DNA of 12,284 nucleotides from an uncultured Acidimicrobiia bacterium (GTDB taxonomy: Bacteria; Actinomycetota; Acidimicrobiia; Spongiisociales; JAENVV01). Where the stretch lies: positions 1 through 12,284 of the forward strand of contig CAJQPD010000067.1 in the NCBI GenBank assembly GCA_905480085.1, in the 5' to 3' direction. The position numbers and the translations under genes were made by a program. The first letter of the stretch is position 1. Every line of letters starts with the position of its first letter. The notes below the pieces were generated by a model. That model saw only the letters and a program-made list of their open reading frames with translations. It was not told the origin of the DNA and made no database searches. Of this stretch, positions 1 to 6,643 are shown piece after piece.

Positions 1-195
1 GATGGCTGCCACTGCTGCCATTTGTGACCAGGCCTCCCACGGCCCGTGGGCCCCCCGCTCGTTGGTGCGGTAGAGCAGATGGTCGCCAACCCAGATCGAG
101 TCGAATCCGGCCTCCTCGATCGATTTGCTCATTGTGGCCAATTCGGGCCAGCGGACTTCGCGTTCTACCTCGGGAAGCTGAATGCCGACCTTCAT
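1..195 (-). CDS. LLM-class flavin-dependent oxidoreductase, N-terminal fragment (partial)
   Basis: Only the first 65 codons are present; the gene continues past the left edge. The protein begins MKVGIQLPEVE, then has a helix containing SIEEAGFDSIWVGDHLLYR. This is the first beta-strand and following 'G[FY]DS[IL]W[VA]xDH' segment of the luciferase-like monooxygenase TIM barrel. In actinobacteria many of these enzymes use F420 and others use FMN; the cofactor cannot be told from this fragment. The ATG (193-195) overlaps the stop of the upstream aminotransferase as ATGA, so the two are probably co-transcribed and translationally coupled. They may act on the same substrate, but the oxidoreductase substrate is unknown. 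Family assignment is fairly sure, function is not. Confidence 0.8.
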   Translation of the reverse strand, partial: MKVGIQLPEVEREVRWPELATMSKSIEEAGFDSIWVGDHLLYRTNERGAHGPWEAWSQMAAVAAI

Positions 196-1613
196 CGGAC
201 GAGCGCCTGGGCGGCCACGATCGACTCGCGAAGAATGGCCACGATCTCGTCGAGTTCGGACTCGGAGATCGTCAACGCAGGGGACATGACATTGAGGTTT
301 CCGATCGGGCGGACGATCAACCCCCGCTTTTGTGCTTCGCTCGCCACCAACTTGCCGATGTCTATTCCGTCCGGGAATCCTGCTTTGGTGGCCTTGTCGG
401 CCACGAATTCGACACAGGTCATGAGGTGAGAGCCCCGCACGTCGCCAACGATAGCCAGGTCGGCCAAACCACCGAGTTGCTCCATGAAATAGGGCCCGAT
501 TTTGCGCACTCGTTCGAGGATGCCATGGCGCTCAATGATCTCGATGTTCTTGAGAGCGGCGGCGCAAGACACGGGATGACCGGAGTACGTATACCCGACT
601 CCGAAGTACCGTCCGTGGCCGGGCTTCGAGATGACCGCGTGAATCGCATCGGAGTAGATCGTGGCTCCCAGCGGCACATACCCTGACGTCAATCCCTTTG
701 CGGATGTGATGATGTCCGGCGTGATACCGAACATCTTCTCGGACACGAACCATTCGCCGAGGCGCCCGAACCCGGTGACAACTTCGTCGGAGACATACAA
801 GATATCCCACTCCCGACACAGTTCCCAGATGCGGCGGAGGTAGTTGTCAGGAGGAAGCACCACCCCGCCTGACGCCATGATCGGCTCGGCGAAGAATCCA
901 CCGACCTGAGCTGGTCCGCCCAGTTCGGCCACCTTGGCCTCGAACTCGGCGATCAAGTCCGCACCGAACTCCACTTCCGTGCGTCCGGCCCCATGCCGGT
1001 AATAGTTCGGTGATTGCAGATGGTGGATCGTGTCGTCGACGTAGTTGAAATAGCTGGTGTGATCGGTGGGCTTGCCGCCGATCGAAACGGCCGCGTAGGT
1101 GGTCCCGTGATAGGCATCAGTCCGAGAAATGACATGGCGCTTTTCGTGGTTACCCCGAACGCCGTGATAGAACTGAATTAGCCGGTAGGCGGTGTCGATG
1201 GCGGTCGATCCACCGGTGCTGAAGAAGGTGTGGTTGAGCCCATCGGGCGTCAGCGTGGCGAGCTTGGCGGCTAGTTGTGCAGCAGGCATTCCCATCATGT
1301 CCCCAAAAGGGTTGGCATAGGCGAGCTTGCGCACCTGTGCCGAAATGGCTTCGACCATCTCTTCCTGAGCGAGACCGATGTTGGTGCACCACATGCCGCC
1401 GATGGCGTCGAGATATCGGTTGCCGGCCGCGTCGACGAGGTGGACCCCGTCCCCGTATTCAATGACCAGTCGTTGATCGGGGTCGGTGTCGAACTCCTGA
1501 TACGGCACAAGTAGGTGGTTGGCAGCATCTCTGGTGGTCTGTGACACGGGTCTCCGTTGCTGGATTTTCCAGTTCGACCCTAGTGGAACAACTCGGACTT
1601 TCGAGCGAATCAT
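192..1613 (-). CDS. Class III (omega) PLP-dependent aminotransferase
   Basis: Fold-type I, class III aminotransferase of 473 residues if read from the first ATG. Visible hallmarks are a substrate/PLP loop FFSTGGSTAIDTAYR (130-144), DAYHGTTYAA (166-175), the PLP-pyridine aspartate in YVSDEVVTGFGR (D276), and the Schiff-base lysine in TSAKGLTSGYVPLGA (K306). The FxGxxYTYSGHP segment near 338-347 is also typical. Such enzymes transfer amino groups from diamines, beta-alanine, GABA or similar amines to pyruvate or 2-oxoglutarate. It is divergent from an operon with an agmatinase-like ureohydrolase and an amine oxidase, so a polyamine-derived amine is a reasonable but unproven substrate. The start is uncertain. 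Residues 1-22 (MIRSKVRVV...) do not look like the family, and a GTG at 1545-1547 (VSQTTRDAANHLL) preceded by GGAG would give about 451 residues. The loop has T and I where many relatives have E and N (GSEAN), a pattern I recall from one aminotransferase subgroup. Confidence 0.9.
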   Translation of the reverse strand: MIRSKVRVVPLGSNWKIQQRRPVSQTTRDAANHLLVPYQEFDTDPDQRLVIEYGDGVHLVDAAGNRYLDAIGGMWCTNIGLAQEEMVEAISAQVRKLAYANPFGDMMGMPAAQLAAKLATLTPDGLNHTFFSTGGSTAIDTAYRLIQFYHGVRGNHEKRHVISRTDAYHGTTYAAVSIGGKPTDHTSYFNYVDDTIHHLQSPNYYRHGAGRTEVEFGADLIAEFEAKVAELGGPAQVGGFFAEPIMASGGVVLPPDNYLRRIWELCREWDILYVSDEVVTGFGRLGEWFVSEKMFGITPDIITSAKGLTSGYVPLGATIYSDAIHAVISKPGHGRYFGVGYTYSGHPVSCAAALKNIEIIERHGILERVRKIGPYFMEQLGGLADLAIVGDVRGSHLMTCVEFVADKATKAGFPDGIDIGKLVASEAQKRGLIVRPIGNLNVMSPALTISESELDEIVAILRESIVAAQALVR

Positions 1614-1793
1614 GCAAGAATCAATATGAAATCGGCCGTATCGATAATTGCGGCCCAGAATTCAAGCATTCCGTTTGTGGCTGCTGTTGTTCAGGGACGA
1701 ATCGGCGACAGTCGACGATCAGATGAGGCAAGATGGTCCGGTACCGGCGGGAGGCACTGTGACGATGATCTGCCAGAAGCGCGAGAGTAAGTA
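1614..1793. promoter_or_regulatory. Divergent intergenic control region between aminotransferase and C45-led operon
   Basis: These 180 bases separate divergently transcribed genes and must carry the promoters of both, unless the plus operon starts elsewhere. They are less GC-rich on the aminotransferase side. No convincing consensus promoter stands out. The best minus-strand candidate is TTGAAT (around 1660-1665) followed after 17 bases by GATACG, which is weak. An imperfect inverted repeat, GGCCG - 12 bases - CGGCC (1634-1655), flanks a central ATCGAT and could be an operator. The assignment as a control region rests on gene orientation, not on recognised motifs. Confidence 0.4.
1634..1655. 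repeat. Short inverted repeat in the divergent promoter region (possible operator)
   Basis: Two 5-base arms, GGCCG and CGGCC, are separated by 12 bases that include the palindrome ATCGAT. The size would suit a dimeric regulator, and the position is just upstream of the aminotransferase start. Arms this short and GC-rich occur often by chance in such DNA, and no regulator gene is adjacent, so confidence is low. Confidence 0.2.
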
Positions 1794-2879
1794 ATGGCAA
1801 TCCGGGTTCTTGAACTTTCAGGTTCGGCCGGTTCCATGGGAACGGCCCATGGAACCGCCTACGCCGACGACATCCGGCGCTACGCCGACGATCGTATTCG
1901 TCTTGTCATGTCCGGTCTGTGGAGTGGCAATCGGCTGGGACGAAGCGACGTGCTGGCCGTGGCGAGTTCCTGTCTCCAGTTTCATGAGGAGTTCAGTCCA
2001 GATCTCACCGAAGAGATGAACGCGATCGGTCGGGCGTGCGGGCTGACCCCCGAAGAGATGATTGTCGTTGGTGGTTTCACCGATTTTGTCGATGTGGTGC
2101 GGGCCAGCACTGGTGGCCCGATGCCACCAGAAGTGATTGAAGACGATTGCACGGCGTTCATCGTCCCGGATGGTCGCTCTCAAGGGGCCGGCTATTTCGG
2201 TCAGACCTGGGACATGCACGACTCGGCTACTCAGTTTGTGGTGCTCACCGACCTTCGTCCGGTCAACAAACCACGGGCTTTGGTGTTTACCACGACCGGG
2301 TGCCTTGGCCAGATCGGCATGAACGAAGCCGGTGTAGCGGTAGGAATCAACAATCTCACCGCGGTCGACGGTCGGCCAGGCGTCACGTGGCCGCATGTGG
2401 TGCGCAAGGCACTCGAGCAGACGTCGGCCGAGGGCGCTCGAGATGTGATCGCCGGTGCCCCTCTGGCGGGGGCCCACAGCTATCTGGTCTTTGACTCCGA
2501 AGGGGTCGGATTCAACCTGGAGGCCACGCCGACCGCCACTGCCGTATTTGAACTACGTGAGGAAGTGCTTGTCCATACAAACCACATGCTGAGCGATGCC
2601 ACCGTCGGCCTGGAAGTAGCTAGACCACCCCAGCTTCAGGCCAGCTCGGAAGCGAGACTTGCCAGGGCCCGCCTACTCCTCTCCGACGGCGATATCGACG
2701 AGCAGACCCTGATGGCCGTCACTCGCGACGGTGAGGCGATTTGTCAGATCGGTTACGACCCCTATCACGTTGAATCCTGTGGGGCGGCGATCATGCGACC
2801 GCAGACCAAAGACTTCTGGGCAGTGTGGGGGCTACCCGATCAGAACGAATACGAGCCGTTTAGCCTGGCGGTGTCGTGA
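1794..2879 (+). CDS. C45-family autoproteolytic acyltransferase/hydrolase (Ntn fold)
   Basis: 361 residues resembling the acyl-CoA:6-aminopenicillanic acid acyltransferase family (peptidase C45). The N-terminal part (about 1-118) carries GSMGTAHG (13-20) and the long helical pro-region typical of the family. The sequence IEDDCTAF places the expected autocatalytic cleavage before C119, the predicted N-terminal nucleophile. GYFGQTWDMH (133-142), GQIGMNEAGVAVGINNL (172-188) and LVHTNHM (259-265) match the conserved Ntn-core strands. Family members transfer or hydrolyse acyl groups on amines and amides. The ATG at 1794 follows an in-frame TAA and has only a weak GAGAG upstream. This is the first gene of the plus-strand operon, and its stop overlaps the GTG of GNAT 1 (GTGA). 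By context it could acylate or deacylate an amine intermediate; the actual substrate is unknown. Confidence 0.85.
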   Translation: MAIRVLELSGSAGSMGTAHGTAYADDIRRYADDRIRLVMSGLWSGNRLGRSDVLAVASSCLQFHEEFSPDLTEEMNAIGRACGLTPEEMIVVGGFTDFVDVVRASTGGPMPPEVIEDDCTAFIVPDGRSQGAGYFGQTWDMHDSATQFVVLTDLRPVNKPRALVFTTTGCLGQIGMNEAGVAVGINNLTAVDGRPGVTWPHVVRKALEQTSAEGARDVIAGAPLAGAHSYLVFDSEGVGFNLEATPTATAVFELREEVLVHTNHMLSDATVGLEVARPPQLQASSEARLARARLLLSDGDIDEQTLMAVTRDGEAICQIGYDPYHVESCGAAIMRPQTKDFWAVWGLPDQNEYEPFSLAVS

Positions 2880-3559
2880 ACCTCGAGTACGTGCAGGTCA
2901 GACCGGACCACGCTGATGCCATCGTTGCCCTGGAGGTGTCCGCCTTCCCAACGGCCGACCGAGGCGAGCTCCTTTCGGTAGCCGGAGTGCGCAAGCAGTG
3001 CGAAATGTTCCCTGAAGGCGGGTTTGTCGTTGTGGATCACGACGCCGGGGATCGGGTGGTGGCGTTCGCCATGGGGTGTTTTGTCGACTTCGACTTCGAT
3101 CACCCCCAGCATCACCTCGACGAGGTGGTCGGCCCGCTCGGATCTGATTATCACCTCGAATTCGGTGAGTGGTACTACGGAACGGATATTGCGGTTGCGA
3201 ATGACTATCAACGGCTCGGGATTGGCCGTCAGCTTTATGGGCTCCGCAAGGATCTGATCCGGCGCCTCAATCGCGCCGGACTGGTTGCCGGGGGAGTTAT
3301 TCCTGGATTCGCCAACCACAAAAACGACATGACCGCGCAGGAGTACGTCGCCCGGGTGTCAGCTCGAGAGCTGACTGATCCGACGCTGACGATGCAACTA
3401 GACAACGGCTTTGAGGTACTCGGTGCCCTGGAAAACTACTGGAAGGACCAAGCGGTCGACAATTGGGCGAGCCTGATTGTTTGGAGGAACCCCGACTTCG
3501 ACCCGGAGCGCCTGGCTGCTCAACGCGCCGGGATCCGGCCCGGACACGCCCATGGATGA
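2876..3559 (+). CDS. GNAT-family N-acetyltransferase 1 (standalone relative of GNAT/nitrilase proteins)
   Basis: 227 residues with a GNAT fold. Acetyl-CoA-binding motif A is YQRLGIGRQLYGLRK (111-125), with Q-x-x-G-x-G at 112-117. Signature blocks are VDFDFDHPQH (70-79), WYYGTDI (99-105), AGLVAGGVIPGFANHK (134-149), TMQLDNGFEV (172-181) and ASLIVWRNPDF (198-208). From memory these blocks resemble the acetyltransferase half of bifunctional GNAT/carbon-nitrogen hydrolase proteins, but no hydrolase domain follows here. The GTG start overlaps the previous stop, and the N-terminus MNLEYV aligns with MDLQYV of GNAT 2 downstream. The last 20 or so residues (PERLAAQRAG...) are extra relative to GNAT 2 and overlap the next gene. 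The likely role is acetylation of an amine in the pathway; the substrate is inferred only from neighbours. Confidence 0.85.
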   Translation: MNLEYVQVRPDHADAIVALEVSAFPTADRGELLSVAGVRKQCEMFPEGGFVVVDHDAGDRVVAFAMGCFVDFDFDHPQHHLDEVVGPLGSDYHLEFGEWYYGTDIAVANDYQRLGIGRQLYGLRKDLIRRLNRAGLVAGGVIPGFANHKNDMTAQEYVARVSARELTDPTLTMQLDNGFEVLGALENYWKDQAVDNWASLIVWRNPDFDPERLAAQRAGIRPGHAHG

Positions 3560-4523
3560 GGTGTGGCGATTTGCCCAGTTTGTGACGTTTGCCGGGGTGC
3601 CTTCGGTGGAACTCGCCGGACTGGCGCACGGGGGAGCCGATGTGGTGATTGTGGGAGCTCCGCTCGATTGGGGAGCCACCTACCGGGGAGGCGCACGATT
3701 CGGGCCCAAGGCCATCAGGGAAGCCGACTACCTCGATGCTGACGCAGTCCGTCCTCATCTGCCGACCGGAATCAATCCTTTCGACGAGTTGCGGGTGGTG
3801 GATGTCGGCGACGTCCCGGTCCCCCCTGGTTACCTTGAAATCGGTCTCGACCGGATAGCTGACGCCGTGGAGATGATTGCGGCCAAAGGCGCCGTCCCGA
3901 TCGTCCTCGGGGGAGATCACTCGATCACCTATGGCAATGGCACCGGGTTGGCCCGCGTGCACGGTCCGGGATCTTTCGGGCTGGTTCATTTTGACGCTCA
4001 CGCCGATACTGGTGAAACAAATGCCGGCCAATTGCATGGCCATGGGACACCGATGCGCCGACTCATAGAGTCGGGTGCGGTGCCCGGCAAGCGGTTTGTT
4101 CAGATCGGTCTACGAGGCTATTGGCCAGGACCGGCCACGGTGGCGTGGATGGCGGAGCAAGAGATGAAGGTTTTCTTGATGTCCGAGATCGTGGACCGGG
4201 GCCTGCGGCCGGTTGTGGAGGACGCCGTGGCGGCTTGCACAGATGTGGCATCCAAAGGGATCTTCATATCGGTCGACGTCGACGTGGTCGATCCCGGTAT
4301 GGCGCCTGGAACCGGAACGCCCGAACCGGGGGGGCTGACGTCGCGCGAACTGCTCGATACGGTCCGTCGCCTGGCGAGAGAGCTTCCGGTGGTCGGTGCC
4401 GACATTGTCGAAGTGTCACCGCCATACGACGGACCCGGACAGATCACTGCATTCCTGGCTAACCGGGTGGTCCTTGAGATTCTGAATGGGATGGCCGAGC
4501 GGAAGGTTATGGGGCGAGCATGA
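3552..4523 (+). CDS. Ureohydrolase of the agmatinase/arginase family
   Basis: 323 residues from ATG 3552 (MDEVWRF), close to the usual family size. The frame is open further upstream to a TTG at 3477, but those 25 residues lie inside GNAT 1 and look non-homologous. All six ligands of the binuclear manganese site are present: H123 (GGDHSIT), D148, H150 and D152 (FDAHADTG), D242 and D244 (SVDVDVVDP). The C-terminal signature DPGMAPGTGTPEPGG (247-261) and a substrate-loop HGHGTPMR (162-169) are also agmatinase-like. The family hydrolyses a guanidino group to urea plus an amine: agmatine to putrescine, guanidinobutyrate to GABA, and others. The specificity here cannot be read from motifs. It overlaps GNAT 1 by 8 bases and the FAD oxidase by 4 (ATGA). 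No urease or Ni chaperone is in the window. The cytosolic location is inferred from the lack of a signal peptide. Confidence 0.92.
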   Translation: MDEVWRFAQFVTFAGVPSVELAGLAHGGADVVIVGAPLDWGATYRGGARFGPKAIREADYLDADAVRPHLPTGINPFDELRVVDVGDVPVPPGYLEIGLDRIADAVEMIAAKGAVPIVLGGDHSITYGNGTGLARVHGPGSFGLVHFDAHADTGETNAGQLHGHGTPMRRLIESGAVPGKRFVQIGLRGYWPGPATVAWMAEQEMKVFLMSEIVDRGLRPVVEDAVAACTDVASKGIFISVDVDVVDPGMAPGTGTPEPGGLTSRELLDTVRRLARELPVVGADIVEVSPPYDGPGQITAFLANRVVLEILNGMAERKVMGRA

Positions 4524-5905
4524 GACTGGAAGAGGCGAAAACGACACCGTTCTGGTGGGACGCCGTACAAGCCAAAGTCACTCGACCCCATCTGGGGAGT
4601 GACCTCGACGTTGATGTGGCGATTGTCGGGGCCGGTTACACGGGTCTGTGGACCGCCTACTACCTCAAAGAACACGACCCATCGCTCAAGGTGGCTGTGC
4701 TTGAGAAACATCACGTCGGGTTCGGGGCATCGGGGCGAAACGGTGGCTGGTGTCACGCTGAATATCCGCTCGGAATCGGCGTCCTGGCCAAGGAACACGG
4801 AAAGTCCGAGGCAGTTCGTTTCATGCGGGCTCTCCACGAGTCGGTGGTCCAGGTGGGTCGGGTCGTTGCCGCCGAAGAGATTGATTGCCACTTTGTCCAA
4901 GGCGGGGTGCTTTCAGTTGCCAGAAGCGATGTTCACCTGGATCGAGTGAAGGAAGACATTGACGAAGCCAGGCACCTCGGCTTTGGCGACGACGACCTCC
5001 GAGAGTTGTCGGGCACCGAAGCCCGCCAGATGCTCAATGCCACCGGTGTGATTGGTGGGACGTGGCACCCTCACGGGGCAGCGCTCCAACCGGCCCTGCT
5101 GGTTCACGGTTTGGCGGCCGCCTGCGAACGCCGTGGCGTCATGATCTATGAGGATTCGGGCGTCGAGCAACTCGCTCCCGGACGGGCGATTACCCGGCAC
5201 GGCACGGTCACCGCCCCGATGGTGGTTCGAGCCACGGAAGGGTTTACAAGCGATCTTCCTGGCTTCAAACGGAAGATGGTGCCGTTGTATTCGTTGATGG
5301 TCGCAACGGAACCGTTGTCCGATGAGATGTGGGAGGAGATTGGCCTCAAGACCCGACCTACGTTCGGGGACTTCCGGAACTTGATCATCTACGGGCAGCG
5401 TACGGCCGATGGGCGGTTGGCCTTCGGGGGGCGCGGGGCTCCCTACTACTTCGGGTCGTCAACCGCACCCGAGAACGATATCCACGATCGAGTCCATGCC
5501 GAGATCATCCGGTCGCTCGGCGAACTGTTCCCCCGGTTGGCTGACGTGGCGATTACCCATCGTTGGGGTGGGGCGCTTGGGGCGCCGCGCGACTGGCGAC
5601 CGTCGGTCAGCATCGACCGGGCAGCTGGAACTGCTTGGGGTGGCGGGTATGTCGGCGACGGTGTCAACACGGCACATTTGTCGGGCCAAACGCTGGCCGA
5701 CTTGATCCTCGAACGCGATACGGACCTGGTCACGATGCCTTGGATCCAACACAAGTGGAAGACCTGGGAGCCCGAACCGCTCCGATTTGTTGGGATCAAT
5801 GCCGGACTGTGGATGGCCAAGGCAGCCGATGCTTCCGAGTTGAAGCGTGGCAAGGCGTCTCGGTGGGGAGCGGTCGGCAACTGGATGCGCGGCAAGACCC
5901 GTTGA
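4520..5905 (+). CDS. FAD-dependent amine oxidoreductase of the DAO / gamma-glutamylputrescine-oxidase (PuuB-like) type
   Basis: 461 residues. The N-terminal Rossmann motif is DVAIVGAGYTGLWTAYYL (32-49), with the ribose-binding acid E62 in VLEKHHVGFGASGRNGG (60-76). GFGASGRNGG is characteristic of the PuuB/OrdL branch of the DAO superfamily. The C-terminal FAD loop is WGGGYVGDGVNTAHLSG (about 374-390). PuuB oxidises gamma-glutamyl-putrescine to its aldehyde with release of ammonia and hydrogen peroxide; relatives oxidise other N-blocked or free amines. The ATG is preceded by GGGG and overlaps the ureohydrolase stop (ATGA), so it is directly coupled to the urea-releasing enzyme. Because GNAT genes flank the pair and no glutamylputrescine synthetase is present, an N-acetylated diamine is an attractive substrate. 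That is inference. No aldehyde dehydrogenase is in the window. Confidence 0.88.
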   Translation: MRLEEAKTTPFWWDAVQAKVTRPHLGSDLDVDVAIVGAGYTGLWTAYYLKEHDPSLKVAVLEKHHVGFGASGRNGGWCHAEYPLGIGVLAKEHGKSEAVRFMRALHESVVQVGRVVAAEEIDCHFVQGGVLSVARSDVHLDRVKEDIDEARHLGFGDDDLRELSGTEARQMLNATGVIGGTWHPHGAALQPALLVHGLAAACERRGVMIYEDSGVEQLAPGRAITRHGTVTAPMVVRATEGFTSDLPGFKRKMVPLYSLMVATEPLSDEMWEEIGLKTRPTFGDFRNLIIYGQRTADGRLAFGGRGAPYYFGSSTAPENDIHDRVHAEIIRSLGELFPRLADVAITHRWGGALGAPRDWRPSVSIDRAAGTAWGGGYVGDGVNTAHLSGQTLADLILERDTDLVTMPWIQHKWKTWEPEPLRFVGINAGLWMAKAADASELKRGKASRWGAVGNWMRGKTR

Positions 5906-6022
5906 TTCGTTTGTGAAACCTCCTTGTGACAAGCTTTTGGACGCTTCATCTGAACGACGGCGACCGGTTCGTGCTAGACATTGCATGAGCTTCAGCGATT
6001 CACTCGTAGAAGGGGGCCCCTG
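5906..6022 (+). other. 117-base gap inside the operon
   Basis: This is the only real gap among the plus-strand operon genes. It holds the Shine-Dalgarno sequence for GNAT 2 at its end. I find no good -35/-10 pair and no hairpin followed by a T tract, so it may be a plain spacer or hold a secondary promoter I cannot recognise. A small CTTG-TGA-CAAG inverted repeat lies near 5923-5933 and is too short to interpret. Confidence 0.4.
6008..6016 (+). promoter_or_regulatory. Ribosome-binding site deciding the TTG start of GNAT 2
   Basis: AGAAGGGGG lies 6 bases before TTG 6023-6025. No ATG or GTG is available near the N-terminus in this frame. Starting at this TTG makes the protein begin MDLQYV, aligning exactly with MNLEYV of GNAT 1. 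The site is partly within the palindrome GGGGCCCC (6013-6020). Confidence 0.65.
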
Positions 6023-6643
6023 TTGGATCTGCAGTATGTGAACCTAAGCGATCGATGGGTGAGCCAATGTGCCTCCCTTGAGTTGGCGGCGTTTCCTCAA
6101 GCCGACCCGGATGATCTGTTGAACGCGGATGATCTGGCTGCCTACGCACGGACCTTCCCCGAGGGCTTTTTCGTCTGCCTCGACGGCGAACGCGTCGTTG
6201 GCCAAGCCGGTGGGATTCTGGTCGACTTCGACTTTGATCACCCGCAACACACGATTGCCGAGATCACCGGCGAACATCAGTGTGGCAATCACAAACCGGA
6301 CGGCGCCTGGTATTACGGCACCGATATCGTCGTGGACCCGGAGTATCGACGGCGAGGCATCGGCAAGAGGCTCTACGAGCTTCGCAAGGAACTGGTGCGT
6401 GAGCGGAATCGTCGGGGGATTATTGCCGGAGGCTATATTCACGGGTTCGCCGACCACAAGGCAGTTATGTCGGCGGCCGATTATGTGGATAAGGTCGCAG
6501 CCGGGGAATTGTACGACCGTACCCTGAGCTTTCAACTGGAGAACGGGTTTGAGGTCAGAGGGGTTCTGGCTGACTACATCGATGACCCCGATATCGACGG
6601 GTGGGCTGCGTTGATCGTGTGGTCCAACCCCGATTACGTGTGA
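6023..6643 (+). CDS. GNAT-family N-acetyltransferase 2 (paralogue of GNAT 1)
   Basis: 206 residues when started at TTG 6023. A further in-frame TTG at 5981 would add 14 unrelated residues and lacks a ribosome-binding site. It shares the full set of blocks with GNAT 1: VDFDFDHPQH (67-76), WYYGTDI (97-... ) and motif A YRRRGIGKRLYELRK (108-122, with R109-x-x-G-x-G). It also shares RGIIAGGYIHGFADHK (131-146), FQLENGFEVRGVL (170-182) and AALIVWSNPDY (195-205). The two are clearly homologous along their whole length and probably arose by duplication, but they differ in the 80-95 loop and at many surface positions, so their substrates may differ. Its stop overlaps the GTG of the amidohydrolase (GTGA). 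The role is most likely acetyl transfer to an amine intermediate; not proven. Confidence 0.85.
   Translation: MDLQYVNLSDRWVSQCASLELAAFPQADPDDLLNADDLAAYARTFPEGFFVCLDGERVVGQAGGILVDFDFDHPQHTIAEITGEHQCGNHKPDGAWYYGTDIVVDPEYRRRGIGKRLYELRKELVRERNRRGIIAGGYIHGFADHKAVMSAADYVDKVAAGELYDRTLSFQLENGFEVRGVLADYIDDPDIDGWAALIVWSNPDYV

Noticed and set aside
3477..3551. Upstream TTG start for the ureohydrolase
   Set aside because: The extra 25 residues lie wholly inside GNAT 1 and do not resemble the family N-terminus, whereas ATG 3552 gives normal length and tight coupling.
3477..4523. Ureohydrolase as a guanidinase with nickel chaperones
   Set aside because: No chaperone genes are adjacent, and the motifs do not separate this from agmatinase or guanidinobutyrase.
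6013..6020. Palindrome GGGGCCCC overlapping the GNAT 2 ribosome-binding site
   Set aside because: It cannot form an intramolecular hairpin without a loop, so sequestration of the site is not supported.
5906..6022. Search for a second promoter before GNAT 2
   Set aside because: No -35/-10 pair with correct spacing; TTGGAC and TAGACA-like elements are misplaced relative to each other.
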